Assembly: GCA_965112735.1 (NCBI GenBank)
Contig: OZ218954.1
Span: 434,001-498,000, forward strand
DNA from: Phaeosaccion multiseriatum
Taxonomy: Eukaryota > Ochrophyta, other classes
Length of the DNA: 64,000 nt
Direction of reading: 5' to 3'
A program made the position numbers and the translations under genes. Positions within the stretch are counted from its first letter, which is position 1. The number at the start of each line of letters is the position of its first letter. The notes under the pieces were generated by a model that did no database searches, was not told where the DNA came from, and worked only from the letters and a program-made list of their open reading frames with translations. Shown here in pieces: positions 52,301 through 63,759 of the stretch.

Positions 52301-54071
52301 GACGATATGGCCAACAGCGTCCTGGCGTCGAGGCTAAACAATGCACCGTTTCGCTGCCTCTCGTGCGATCGCCCCTTACCCGACGTGGGCAACAAGTCAA
52401 CGCTGAGCCACCTGGATTCGCTCTCCAAGGTAAGGGGTTAATGAATCGTTAATGGATCGTTAATGATACCCCATTTGGCCCATTACCTCCACACACACAC
52501 ACACACACCCGGGTATAAAACCGCCACCGTTAACCCGTCAACGTTAACCCGTCAACGTTAACCCATCAACAGGGCCGTCCTCGCACGGCGGAGGGCGGGG
52601 ACGGAGGCGGAGGACGTTGCCCCCATCACTCAAATGCCCTGCAGAGTCTCCCCGAAGGCGGCAATGGTCAGGGTCAGGGTCAGGGTCAGGGTCAGGGTCA
52701 GGGTCAGGGTCAGGGTCAGGGTCAGCTTCCCCGGGGGGTAACTGACAAGTTCCAGAGCCTCGACCTGGCGGCACAAGGCCTGGGCCTCAACAAGGGGGCG
52801 CGTGGAGGAGGAGGAGGAGGTAAAAGCATATCTCTTTGAGGTTCCTACTCAACAGAGACTGAAACAGAAATGGAACTGGAACCTGAAACTGCCCTTCCTT
52901 CCTTCCTTCCTTCCTTCCTTTCCTCTCTTTGCCCATTAACTGTCTACTGCCGATGCATGACCATCTCACCTCCTCCCTCCTTCTCTCTTCTTCTCTCCTC
53001 TCCTCTCCCCTCCCCCCTCCCCCCTCCCCCCTCCTCCTCCTCCTCCTCCTCCTCCTCCTCCTCCTCCTCCTCCTCCTCCTCCTCCTCCTCCTCCTCCTCC
53101 TCCTCCTCCTCCTCCTCCTCCTCCTCCTCCTCCTCCTCCTCCTCCTCCTCCTCCTCCTCCTCCTCCTCCTCCTCCTCCTCCTCCTCCTCCTCCTCCTCCT
53201 CCTCCTCCTCCTCCTCCTCCTCCTCCTCCTCCTCCTCCTCCTCCTCCTCCTCCTCCTCCTCCTCCTCCTCCTCCTCCTTCTCCTCCTCCTCCCCTCCTCC
53301 CTCTCCTTCCCCTCCTCGCTTACTCCCTCCTCTCCGCTGCGTATTACCAACTCACGAGGAACAGGGCACGGCTTCAATGGCAGCGGAGGAGGAGGTGACG
53401 CGGAAGACAACAGCAGTGAGGCGTTTTCTCTGGAGGACGGCCCTGCCCTAAGCAAGTACCCTCGAATGATGCCCCCGCCCAACAGGTGTGTCTGTAGGTT
53501 AGGGGTGATGATGCCTGCATGTCCCCGGTGGGTGGGGGGGAGGGGTTCAATTATGTCAGTGGAGGACGACTCTGCTCTAAGAAACGAACCCTCCACTCAC
53601 AGATACACACGCGTATGCAGTGCCTCCTACTAGTCGCAGTAATCAAGTCCTGCCTCACGAAAATCGCTTTCCCCTCCTCCTCTCCCTCCCTCCTCCCCCC
53701 CCTCCCTCCCTCCCTCCCTCCCTCCCTCTCTCCCTCCCTCCCTCCTTCCTTCCCTCCCTCCTTCCTTCCCTCCCTCCCTCCCTCCCTCCATCCCTCTCTC
53801 TCTCTCTCCCTCTCTCCCTCCCTCCCTCCCTCCCTCCCTCCCTCCCTCCCTCCCTCCCTCCCTCCCTCCCTCCCTCCCTCCCTCCCTCCCTCCCTCCCTC
53901 CCTCCCTCCCTCCCTTCCCCCTCCCTTCCCTCCCTCCCTCCCTCCCTCCCTTCTCCCCTCTCCTTCCCTCTCTCCCGCTCTCCCTCCCTCCCTCCCTTCA
54001 ATAGGATAAGAAGCGCTGCTGGAGGTGGCGGTGCCGGTCTCGCCGACAGGGGAAAGCTCCTGTCTCGATGA
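41821..54071 (+). CDS. Coiled-coil protein with DUF4795/QRICH2-like CxxC motif
   Basis: Twenty-two exons chain in phase to 3,825 nt (1,274 aa): 41821-42198, 42918-43000, 43502-43600, 43872-43914, 44331-44492, 44701-44784, 44873-44965, 45714-45767, 45969-46019, 46154-46219, 46812-47590, 47881-47989, 48544-48626, 48924-48969, 49141-49215, 49505-49549, 49991-50239, 50983-51663, 52220-52429, 52573-52819, 53365-53485, 54005-54071 (stop TGA at 54069). The acidic N-terminus has an internal repeat ([13 protein letters not shown] and [13 protein letters not shown]). Short coiled-coil exons follow, then a large linker exon, more helix including [19 protein letters not shown], a Ser/Asn-rich exon and then [20 protein letters not shown]. 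That CLSCDRPL motif is typical of DUF4795 proteins such as QRICH2, needed for sperm flagella in mammals. The family call rests on this motif and on head-to-head linkage with CFAP74. The C-terminal exons are Gly-rich and less certain. Confidence 0.72.
42420..42566. repeat. TTCC/CCCT tract
   Basis: Tract in the first intron (42199-42917) of the DUF4795-like gene. Confidence 0.9.
43245..43481. repeat. CCCT tract
   Basis: Before the acceptor at 43501. Confidence 0.95.
45116..45664. repeat. Complex CCCT/TCTC tract with internal duplications
   Basis: 550 bp of CCCT with TCTC and TTCC interruptions. The same interruption pattern (CTCTCTTTCCCTCCCTTCCT and relatives) recurs about four times, so segments of the tract have themselves been duplicated. 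It lies in the intron 44966-45713. Confidence 0.9.
46220..46640. repeat. GAGT tetranucleotide tract
   Basis: About 400 bp of (GAGT)n. It starts at the donor itself (CAGGTGAGTGAGTGAG), so the 5' splice site is the first repeat unit. Confidence 0.95.
46812..47590 (+). CDS. Large exon 11 of the DUF4795-like gene
   Basis: A 779-nt exon starting [20 protein letters not shown]. An acidic [10 protein letters not shown] run and helical segments ([40 protein letters not shown]) follow. It holds two dispersed 11-mers 27 bp apart (47238 and 47265), which create [15 protein letters not shown], and it ends with [13 protein letters not shown]. The frame is maintained by phases 0 in and 2 out. Confidence 0.75.
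47682..47880. repeat. CCCT and CACT tracts
   Basis: Two CCCT blocks flanking a (CACT)n block, ending at the acceptor at 47880. Confidence 0.95.
47971..48310. repeat. Triplicated exon end unit
   Basis: Three copies of a 100-130 bp unit with AGCGGCAAGATACACAAGGT-like sequence followed by (GT)n and GGTGGCTCTATTTTAGGGGT. The first copy includes the true 3' end and donor of exon 47881-47989. Confidence 0.9.
49216..49500. repeat. Motif C cluster (CCTGACACCCACCCACC)
   Basis: Tandem array of the C family with a CA tract, in the intron 49216-49504. The next intron (49550-49990) carries the family in both orientations. Other clusters: 6869-7060, 14199-14400, 15823-16150, 25485-25770. Confidence 0.9.
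50647..50785. repeat. CCCCT tract
   Basis: In the intron 50240-50982, acceptor side. Confidence 0.95.
50983..52819 (+). CDS. C-terminal exons with CLSCDRPL motif and Gly-Gln repeat
   Basis: Exon 50983-51663 is Ser/Asn/Gly-rich, with a poly-Asn run coded by AAC repeats near 51151-51177, and ends in helix [19 protein letters not shown]. Exon 52220-52429 carries the Cys-x2-Cys motif [11 protein letters not shown]. Exon 52573-52819 includes nine Gly-Gln dipeptides from a GGTCAG hexanucleotide tract (about 52668-52724). It then gives [20 protein letters not shown] and a Gly run up to the donor. Confidence 0.7.
51664..51950. repeat. Motif B tandem array
   Basis: About 17 copies of a GGATGGCAGTGGATGGAT-like unit with GTCGTGG variants, starting at the donor of exon 50983-51663. 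Confidence 0.95.
52668..52724 (+). repeat. Coding GGTCAG hexanucleotide (Gly-Gln)n
   Basis: Pure GGTCAG repeats coding Gly-Gln dipeptides in exon 52573-52819. Confidence 0.9.
53030..53292. repeat. TCC trinucleotide tract
   Basis: About 250 bp of pure (TCC)n in the intron 52820-53364, acceptor side. Confidence 0.95.
53680..53998. repeat. CCCT tract
   Basis: In the intron 53486-54004, running into the last acceptor of the DUF4795-like gene. Confidence 0.95.
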
Positions 54072-54973
54072 GAGAGAGGAGAGAGGGAGCAGGAGGGGGC
54101 GCCTCTCGACTGACTGGCCAAGTATTGTTATGTAGTTTGGAACGTGACGTTATGTAAGGGGGATGGGATGGCCGCCATCTGGCCTTGTTACAAAGGTAGG
54201 CAGCAGCGGATGGCACTCTAGGGTGCATCGGCGACGAAGAGGAGGAGACGTTATGCAACGTTTTGTAGTGTTATGTAACGTTATGTAGGGTGGATGGCAC
54301 TTGGGGTGCGACGGCGACGAAGAGGAGGAGACTCCGACGACGGTCACCACGCGGAGAGAGAGAAAGAGAGGGAGAGAGAGAGAGAGGTGCTGATTTTCTA
54401 ATTCTGTTTCTCATCCTCTTATCTTACCTCTTATACTTACCCCCTCTATTGCACTCTTTGTATGCATGTATTTGGATAGATAGATAGACAGATAAATGAC
54501 AACTCAACGGCCCATCTATCTGTAACGATGACCTCCTCTATCCTCTATTGCACTCTTACGTACGAAGTGTGTGTTTATATAAGATAGATGACAACTCAGC
54601 GGCATCTATATGTGACGTGCGGCAAGGTAGACAGACAGGTGGATCTGGCTGTAAACCTGCTCCTCAGATGGCGACAGGTGGATACATAAAAGACAACCAA
54701 TTCCTCTGTCTACAGATGGACAAACAGACAACCAACTGCTCTACAGGAAGACAGATGGATACACATAGACAACCAACCCCCCAGGGTGGCCTACTCTTCT
54801 TCTCTCTGTCTACTCCCTACCACTCCCTAGGTGGACAGACCAGACTACCAACCCCTCGACCTACAGATGGATAGATTGGATAACCAACTCCCCCTCCTGA
54901 TAGACCAGACAACAAGACAACCAACCCGTCTACCTACAGATGGATCGACAGGATATATAACCAACTGCTCTAT
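54072..54973. other. Convergent intergenic region with a degenerate minisatellite
   Basis: About 900 bp between convergent stop codons. From about 54590 to 54965 it contains degenerate tandem units built on CAGATGGA...GACAACCAACTGCTCTAC. The left part contains repeated GTTATGTAACG / GTTATGTAG words (54127-54290) and a GA-rich stretch (54355-54387). No gene is supported. Confidence 0.6.
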
Positions 54974-57900
54974 TTACTCGAGCTTGACAATGGTCCTTCC
55001 GTCCTCCATACGAATCACCACGGGGCCCTTCCCCTTGGCGGCGGGCTTCTTGGCGCCCCCCAGGCCAACAGGGTGATTGTCCCCCAAAGCAGCAGCATCA
55101 TCATCATCGTCACCCTCTTCTCCAGCAAGCTTCGCAGCACTTCTTCCGCCCACTCCGCCCATCGCTCCCGAAAGAGAAGAAGAAGCAGGGCCCTCCTCGT
55201 CCTCCTCCTCCTCCTCATCTCCCCAGTCGTCGTCTTCATCCCACTCGTCATCGTCATCATCATCATCCCAGTCATCATCATCATCATCATCATCATCCCA
55301 GTCATCATCTTCATCATCATCCTCATCCCCCCGACCCCCCCTCGCCCTCTTGCTGCCACCACTGCTGCCTCCACTTCCCTTCGCACCGACCGGACTCGAA
55401 CCCGCGCCCAAGCCTGACCCCAATCCTGTGCCCGGCCCGGAGCCAGAGACGGAACCGACCCTGCCGGCAGCGGTGCTCAGACCAATGCCCTGGCTGCCCC
55501 CCCGGGTGGTCTCCACCCCAGCTCGGATACCCCCTCCCCCTCTTCCTCCCCTCCCTTTGACCCCGCCTTCCCCGCCATCCGTCCTGACACTTGATAGCGC
55601 GGAGTTGAGCCATCGAAGATCATCATTCTCCTCTCGCCGAGCCCCCACCTCCTCATCGTCATCATCGTCATCATCGAGGTCGTCGTCGTCGTCATCATCA
55701 TCGTCCCAGTCGTCCAACCAACCAAGCTCGTCATCGTCATCATCACCCCCTCTTCCTCTCTTGCTCCCGCTGATGCTGAAGAGGCCCCCATCCTCCACCC
55801 CTGCGTCATCGAAACTCATATTCAGTCCATCCCCGTCTCCATCCAACCGATATGCTGCCAGCATGGCCCGATTTTCTCTCTTTTCTTTCTCCTTCATACG
55901 CTTCTCCTTCTGTCGCTGTTTCAGAGCCTTCTCCTTCTCCTTCTTTAGCAATTTCTCCTCTCTCTTCTTCGCCCTCTGCCGCTTCGCCTCCTCTGACTCG
56001 GCCCGCGCCAGTTTGTTGCTCTGGAGGAAGAGGAGGACGAGGGGAAGAGAGGGGGGGGGGCGGAGGAAGTGGAGCAAGGGGAGCAGGAAGAGGAGGGAGG
56101 AAAGGAGCGAGGGAGGGAGGGCGGGAGGGAAGGAGGGAGGAAGGGAGGGAGTGTGGAGAGAGGCAAAGGGTTAGGGAGAAGAACTGCGACTCAAGACTAC
56201 ACACACTTCACTCCTTCTCTTCCTCTTCCTCCTGCTCCTCCTCGCTCTCCTCCTCTTCCTCTTCCTCCTCCTCCTCCTCCTCCTCCTCCTCCTCCTCCTC
56301 CTCCTCCTCGCTCTCCTCCTCCTCCTCCTCCTCCTCCTCCTCCTCCTCCTCCTCCTCTTCTTCTTCTTCTTCTTCTCTTCCTCTTCCTCCTGCTCCTCCT
56401 CGCTCCCCTTCTCGTCCACGTCCTCCTCGTCGTCCACGTCCTCCTCGTCGTCCTCGTCCTCTCCCTCCTCGTCGTCCCTCTCTCATGCCCTCCACTCACC
56501 GCCAGTTTCTCCGCCCTCCGGATGCTCCTCTCCTTCTTCTGTGCCTCCTCCTTGGCCAGTTGACGCTCCGTTTTGGGCTTCGTTGACCTCGGGTACCTGT
56601 GAGGGGATAAGTCAATGAGATGATGATGAGATGGTAAGTCAGTGATAAGACGAAGTCAGTGGCGTGCTGTTGTGGCGAGGTAATTGTCGATAGTCTACAC
56701 CCACCCACGCCTTCACTTCCACCCCACATTGCAACATCACAACCCATACTTCCTCCCTTCCTGCATCCCTCCCTCCATCCCTCCTTCTCTCCCTCCCCTC
56801 CCTTCATCTCCCTCCTTCCCTTTATCCCTCCCTCTATCCCTCCCTCCTTCCCTTCCTACTCCCCTCCCTGCCTACTACTCTCCCTCTCCGCCTCCCCTCC
56901 TCTCAGCCCTTCTCCTCTCCCTCCCCTCCCTCCCCTCCCTCCCCTCCCTCCCGTCCTCTCCCTCACTCCCTCCCCTCTCTCCCTCACTCCCTCCCCCCTT
57001 GCCTGCTTCTCTGCCTCCCTCCCCTCCCTCCCCTCCTCTCCCTTCCCCCCTCCCTCTCTCCCTCCTTCCCTCCCTCCCTCCCTCCCCTGCACGTACCTCT
57101 TCTTCCTCCGTGTGGCCGTCCTCGGGGCGTCCGGATCCACACCCGACGCTATCAACCTCTCCCTCCTCCCTACACACACACATACACACACATCCACACA
57201 GAGATACACACAGACAAACACACACACATACACAGACAAACACACACATATACAATTAGCATGGTTCGGTCGACTCCGTATGTCAATATATACATAACAT
57301 ACACACACTTATATTACATAAATACATACGTATTGTCCTCACCTTCCCGCATGCCGTCCCTAATCTTCAAGCGGTAGTCGGGATCATCCCTCCACTTTGC
57401 CTTAATGGCGTCGCTGATGGCCTGTGAGTTTCAATTTGTCATTCGACAGTTTGAGTGTCCAATGGATGGATCGAGCGAGGTAAGGGAGGGAGGACGGAGG
57501 GCGTGAGTGAGTGCGTGAGTGCGTGAGTGAGTGCGTGAGCGAGTGAGTGAATCAGTGAGTGAGTCAGTCAGTAAGTGAGTGAGTGAGTGAGTGGGTGAGT
57601 GAGTGAGTGAGTGAGTGTGTGAGTGAGTGAGTGAGTAAGTGAGTGAGTTGCCAGGCCCTCTAACTCTATATAGTGCCATCCACTACCATCCACCCCCCTT
57701 ATCCACACGCCCCTTCCCCATCCACTGCCATCCATCCACCCCAAATCCACAACCCTCCCCATCAAACCGAAACTCAAACTGACCTTGCGATGCCCCTCCG
57801 ACTTCCTCATGGTGCCATCCCTCATTCTGGAGGCTCTGTATTCGGGATCACGCCATTTGGCCTTCAAGTTGGCGCTAATCTTGCTGCGCACGTCCTGTTT

Positions 57901-58874
57901 GAGTTGGAGTTGGAGTTTTGAGTTTTGAGTTGGAGTTGGAGTTTGGGGGTGGGTGTTGTTTTAGTGACTTAGGGTTAGGGTGTTCTTCTTGTAACGAGTC
58001 GTACAGACAACAGGGAACACAATGGAAGGCGGGAAACACACCTCAAGTAGAGACACATGTGACCGGAAAACACACCAATAACGAAGGGACACACGTGACC
58101 GAAACCACCTCCAACGTAGAGACACACGTTACCCTCCGCACCTGAGGAATGGCCTTGGACCGCATGGCTCGGAACTCCGGGTCCTTCCACATCTCCTTCA
58201 CCTAGTCAGGGGTGTCAGGTGTCAGGTGCCAGGTGTGAGGGGTGTCAGGAGTCAGGTGTCAGGTGTGAAGTGCCATGGGGTAATGCCGAAAATATTCACC
58301 TCTGTTCTTTTCTGTCTCTCTCGCGAGTACCCAGAGGGTATAAGGTGCCAGGTGTCAGGTGTCAGGTGTCAGGTGTCAGGTGTCACCTCCCTCCCTCCCT
58401 CCCTCCTTACCCTCCTGACCCTTCACAACAAACGCCCCTCGCCCCACCTGTCTCCTCCCACTCACGTAATCACTCACTCACTCACTCACTCACTCACTCA
58501 CTCACTCACTCACTCACTCACCCACTCACTCACTCTCTCACTCACTCACTCACCCACTCAATCACTCACTCACTCACCCACTCAATCACTCACTCACTCA
58601 CTCACCCACTCACCCCACCCACCTCATCCCACCCCACCCCACCTCACTCCACCAACCCACCCGCGCACGCACCCACACATCCACCTACCCACTCACCCAC
58701 CCCCTGTCCTGACACCCACCCACCCACTGACTTACTCAACTCACCTTGGCGCTAATCTTGGCACGGGTATCGGGTGTATGAGCTATGCCTTTCCTATTGG
58801 GCAGATTCTTCATGCGAGCAGCCTTGTACTCAGGGTCGGCCCACTTGGCTTTGAGAGCGAGGCTCAGCTTCTGC

Positions 58875-58911
<37 letters not shown>

Positions 58912-59404
58912 GATATATATACATGTACATTGATATCAATATCTCACCACGTCTCGATATTCGATGTCCGATCCGATATCAATTGGTTTCCATGGTCGGT
59001 ATGCGAGCCTGCATATACCTCCGACTCAATTCTCTTGGCACGGTGTTGATCTTGAATCTCGTCCCTCATCATCTCAAACTGGAAACACACGCCAGCACCT
59101 CACCTGTTGACGCTCCTTGCGGGCCTTCTGACGGCCCTCCACGTCCGCCGCTTTCCGAACCTTTGCCTCCCTCTTCTCCTTCTCTTTTTGCTCCTCCCAC
59201 TCTTCTAGTGTGTATCCCTTGGCAGCGAGGTCCGCGATCTTTCGCTTGAGCATCGCTGCTTTCGTCGCCGCTGTTGCGTCGGAAGATGAGGTTTGCGGGG
59301 AATGGGGAGGAGGAGGAGGAGGAGGAGGAGGAGGAGGAGGATGAGAATGAGGAGGAGGAGGAGGAGGAGGAGGAGGAGGAGGAGAAGGAGGAGGAGGAGG
59401 AGGA

Positions 59405-59436
<32 letters not shown>

Positions 59437-60544
59437 GAGGAGGAGGAGGAGGAGGAGGAGGAGGAGGAGGAGGAGGAGAAACTGCCACCCCTGCACGAAG
59501 AGACTTCAAATGAATGAGTCAATCCACTCTGTTCGTTCCTTACTTGAATCTTTCGAGGTGTTACGGGAAAGGGGGGAGGGAGGGAGGGAGGGAGGGAGGG
59601 GAGGGAAGGGAGGGAGGGAAGGGAAGGGAGGGAGGGAAGGGAAGGGAGGGAAGGGAAGGGAGGGAGGTACAGGCACAAGGGCCCGCTTGCTTACCTGCGA
59701 TCTTGGCCTTTGTCTCTGGAGAGTGCCCCTTGCCTTTGTTCCAAGGCACTTTGCCCCTGTTAGCGGCGGAAATCTTCGCTTTGGATTCCGTACTATGTGC
59801 GATACCGCCATTCTCCGTCAGCACATGCCCGTTTAAGGTCAGCATCGGGCTTGTTGGTTGTCCATCAGCTGCTGGTGCGGCGGCTGTTGTGCTCTTCGAC
59901 GAGGACGATAGCGACGCGTCAGCCCCCGCCTTTGGCTTTGGGGTCTTCGCCTTCGTCGGCTTCTTGGCTGCCTTCACATCATCCCCAATGCTTTCGCTTT
60001 TGCTGTTCTTGCTCTTGCTCTTGCTTTTGCTGGTTGTAGTGGTGGTGGTGGTGGTGGCGGCGGCGGCGCTTCCTGCCGCACTGCCCAAGGCTGTGTTGCT
60101 GCTGCTACTGCTACTACTGCTGCTGCGGTTACTTATTCTATTAGTACGTTGGATACTGCCACACAAATCCAAACCAGCCCCCCCAAGCCCCACCGGAGCT
60201 CCTCCTCCACCTCCACCTCCCCACCCCGCCGCTGTCGTTGCTGCACGCGCAGGTGTATAGTGCTGCCGTCGTAAGGGGCCACGCCACCGCTCGATGCTGC
60301 TGATACTGCGACTATTGATGCCATGCAAGCGGCTTCTACTATCGCCCCCGCGGGTCCTACGGCCTACCCTGCTGCCACCGGCCCATCTACTATTGCTGCT
60401 GCTGCTGCTACTAACGCCCTCATTGATGTTCCCGCCATGCTTGAGTAGAGTGGCAGCAGGAGCGGTGATCCATCCTGAGACGGACAGTAAGAGCACCAAA
60501 GACAACACCACCAGCAGGGGCTCCTCCACACGAGCCCGCTTCAT
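54974..60544 (-). CDS. NUMOD3-like modular protein with N-terminal signal peptide
   Basis: Nine exons in phase give 869 aa: 60544-59695, 59270-59104, 58870-58745, 58201-58142, 57894-57784, 57421-57343, 57169-57097, 56596-56500, 56020-54974 (stop TAA). The N-terminus is MKRARVEEPLLVVLSLVLLL, a basic start plus hydrophobic core like an ER signal peptide. It is followed by a Ser/Arg-rich, acid-poor segment that could act as a plastid transit peptide. Residues about 250-283 (STESKAKISAANRGK, KGKGHSPETKAKIA) match the NUMOD3 motif seen in homing endonucleases and some algal and plant proteins, thought to bind DNA. Four exons then each carry a K-W-x-D-P-E-Y-R module. A coiled coil (KLLKKEKEKALKQRQKEKR) and a long Asp/Glu tail follow, ending RMEDGRTIVKLE. 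No nuclease catalytic motif is visible. DNA or RNA binding in an organelle is inference. Confidence 0.78.
57343..58870 (-). CDS. Four exon-encoded KAKW-DPEYR modules
   Basis: Exons 58870-58745 (LKAKWADPEYKAARMKN), 58201-58142 (KEMWKDPEFRAMRSKA), 57894-57784 (LKAKWRDPEYRASRMRDG) and 57421-57343 (IKAKWRDDPDYRLKIRDG) are repeats of one short basic helical module. The first three exons are bounded by phase-0 introns on both sides. Exon-wise duplication of a phase-0 cassette explains the pattern. The first and third also carry T/K-x-KISA-type tails shared with the NUMOD3 segment. Confidence 0.75.
57490..57648. repeat. GAGT/GTGA tract
   Basis: In the NUMOD3-gene intron 57422-57783. Confidence 0.9.
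59305..59478. repeat. GGA trinucleotide tract (TCC in the gene sense)
   Basis: Immediately upstream of the acceptor of exon 59270-59104 in the NUMOD3-like gene. A GGGA tract lies at 59575-59668 in the same intron. Confidence 0.9.
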
Positions 60545-61256
60545 TTGGGACCAGCTTCAAACCCACGTGTGCTGTCCTGTTGTGTGAATGCTGATCTGCT
60601 GCCAACCCTCCCTCTTCCCTCGCTCCCACAGTAGTAGCAAGTCCCAGCTGGAGAAGCAAAAAAAACAAAAAAACATATGACACCTCGGCACCTCAGAATT
60701 TCCCCTGTGAAACCTGGAGCACCAACACGTAAATATAGAGCGTTACATTATTAGCAGTCAGAAATTTCCGGGGTCTTGCGGGGATGCGGACCCAGGGGGG
60801 CACGTGCTTGCCAACCTCCTCGTCCCAGCATGCAGGCACTTTCCGCCCTAATTGGCGACAGGAGAGCGAGGTGGGGAGAGAAATCACGTAACAGGTAAAT
60901 CGTTTGACGAGCGGCGGGCAAACCGGGAGAGGCACGGGCGGGCGGTGTGCGTGGTGAGGAAGAGAAGGGGGAGTGAGGAGAAAGACTACTACAAGCAATG
61001 CATAATCCACGGAACATTTTCTTCTCCGATTGAGATTGGACTGCCTCCTGCCTCTCCTCTTCGCACATTTTATGGCTGCTTTGTCTCACCGCAACCTCCT
61101 CCTGTCTGCTGGCTGTGCGAATCCACTGCTCTGCAGGCTTCTCCTTAGCTAATTCATTTCATCAAACCTTTATTTTTCTTTCTTTCCCCTTCCCTGTTTC
61201 TTGCTTGCCTGCCTTTCGTCGCAGCGGGCATTTGGAGCGTCTGCGAGACTGCAGCC
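60545..61256. promoter_or_regulatory. Divergent intergenic region between the NUMOD3-like and lectin genes
   Basis: 712 bp between divergent ATGs and unusually free of microsatellites. It must hold both promoters and 5' UTRs. A pyrimidine tract ending TTTCGTCGCAG at 61223 could be a 3' splice site of a 5'-UTR intron for the lectin gene. No TATA box is evident. Confidence 0.45.
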
Positions 61257-62629
61257 ATGCTCCCCCCCATGAAGCAGAACGGCTTCGGGAGGTGGGCCCT
61301 CAGTCTGGTGCTGTGGTGCCTCCTCGCAGCAACACCGGGTGAATGTGGTGAGTGAGTGATGGGCACTGGCCGCCCTTTTCCCTGGGCCGGACTCTGTCTC
61401 CGTACCTGATCTCCGTCTGACTCTCCCTCCCCTCCCCCTTCTCTGACATCTCCTATCGCCCTGTTCTTCCTGACTTCCTCCACCCCATCGTCCTCCTCGC
61501 TCATCCTTGTTCTCTCCATCATCGACTCTTCCTGCCTCTCGCCCTGCCTCGATAAGCAACCCCCATCGCGTGCTTTCCCTCCTCGGGCAAGAGCCTCATC
61601 TCATCTCACCTGACTGCCAGCTAATCAGCACCCCTTTTTCCTTGCCTCACCTGGCCTGGCCTGGCCTGGCTGCTGTTGTTCCGTGTGGCGAGTCCGACTT
61701 TCACGGAATAGCCCTCAGCCAGGCCAGCTCTATTGAAGTTGTATCCACCCGCCCACTAACGCGCCCTCGCACTGCTGCTCACCGCCCTCCTTTCCCTGTG
61801 CGGCCTCCTCACTGCCCCTACTTCTCCGTGGTTGTGCTACATCTTTCCTATCTTTCCTTGCTTGACCACACTCTCCCTCCTCTTGCCTGCTGCATGAGAA
61901 GCCTCCTTCGCACCCGGCACTGGCATTTCAGAGCACATTTTCATCCCTCAGCCGGGCGTCACTCGCGACGAAGCGATGGATATATGTGCGGCCAATGGGG
62001 CCGCCCTCGTGTCCGTCAACGACCAGACCGAAGACGAACACGTCAAGGCTCTCATCCCAGATATCAACAACGCCCATGTCTGGGTTAGCTTCGAGCGGGA
62101 AGCAGGCACCACCCGCAGCACAACAGCGTTCAAGTGGGCAGACGGCACGGCGACGGCGGAGAACACGATGGCGGACGATGAATGGGGCTGGAAGACCAAC
62201 CAGCCGAACAGTAGGGGCAACGACCAGCTCTGCGGCTCGTATTACTTCGGAGGCGGCCTGGAGCCCGGCTGGAGCGATGTTCCCTGCAGCGACCCTGGCC
62301 CTGTGGCTGGCTTCGTCTGCGAGCGAGGCATAGGTGCGTAAGGTAGTGGCCTGAAGAGGGCTTGGTTGGAAGTGGCGGTACCACACTATTGCGCGCGCGT
62401 TGCTTAAAGGGGAAACGCCCTCTTCATCCTCTTCCACCTCGCCTCTCCTTCTTCATGTTGTAGGTTGTTCACGATCATCACCACCTCCTCCTAGTCCACC
62501 ATCTCTTGCTCTACAGCCCCCCCCCCCCCCCTCTTCCCCGCTTGAAGGGAAAGCGCCTTTTCCTCCTCATCCCCGCTCCTGCTCTTCCTCCACCTCCACC
62601 ACCTCCTCCTCCTCCTCCTCCTCCTCCTC

Positions 62630-62695
<66 letters not shown>

Positions 62696-63702
62696 CACCA
62701 ACTCTTCCACCACCACATCCTCCTCCCCCGCCTCCTCCTCCAACAAGTATTCCACCCCCCTCTCTTCCCCTTCTGGTCTAACCTCTTAGTCTGCATCGTA
62801 TTTCGGGCCCTTAGGCACTGATTTGAATTCACCCGCCCCCCAACACACCCTTCCGCTGCTACTCGTGTCTTCCTCCTTTTGCTCGCGTCTTCCTCCTGCT
62901 GCCGTGCGGCCTGCTTCACTTGCGGCCGCTACTCCTCGAATGGTTGTGACACACCATGGGTGGCTGTCACTGAGCAGTGGACTTCACCCAGAGCAATACC
63001 TACACCTCTTCGGCCTCGGAGTACTTCTACGTCCCTCAGCCTGGCGTCACTCGTGACCAAGCGACTGCCCGGTGTGAGCTGAATGGGGCCGCCCTCGTGT
63101 CCGTCAACGACCAGACCGAAGACGAATACGTCAAGGGACTCATCCCAAGTATCAACGAGTTCGAAGATGACCATGTCTGGGTTAGCTTCGAGCGGGACCC
63201 AGGTACCACCCTCAGCACAACGGCATTCAGGTGGGCAGACGGAACGACAACGCCGGACGTTATGGCGGACGATGATGGATGGGGCTGGAAGACCGGCCAG
63301 CCGAACGATGCCGGCAAAGGTCAGCGCTGCGGCTCGTATTTTTTCGGAGGCAGCGGGGGGCCCGGCTGGAGCGATGATCCCTGCAGCGGCACTGCGGTTG
63401 GCTTCGTCTGCGAGCGAGGCATAGGTGCGTAAGGTAGTGGCCTGAAGAGGGCTTGGTTGGAAGTGGCAGTACCACACTATTGCGCGCGCGTTGCTTCAGG
63501 GGGAAACGCCCTCTTCATCCTCTTCCACCTCGCTCCTCCTTCTTCATGTTGTAGGCTGTTCACGATCATCACCACCTCCTCCTAGTCCACCATCTCTTGC
63601 TCTACAAGCCCCCCCCCCCCCCTCTTCCCCGCTTGAAGGGAAAGCGCCTTTTCCTCCTCATCCCCGCTCCTGCTCTTCCTCCACCTCCACCACCTCCTCC
63701 TC

Positions 63703-63759
<57 letters not shown>

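Noticed and set aside
52787-53596. Poly-Arg, poly-Leu and poly-Ser frames over the TCC tract
   Set aside because: Pure TCC repeat in an intron; no codon structure beyond the repeat.
53560-53635. Alternative terminal exon of the DUF4795-like gene (acceptor near 53603)
   Set aside because: It gives only a few residues before TAG; the exon at 54005-54071 also fits phase and is preferred, though an alternative end cannot be excluded.
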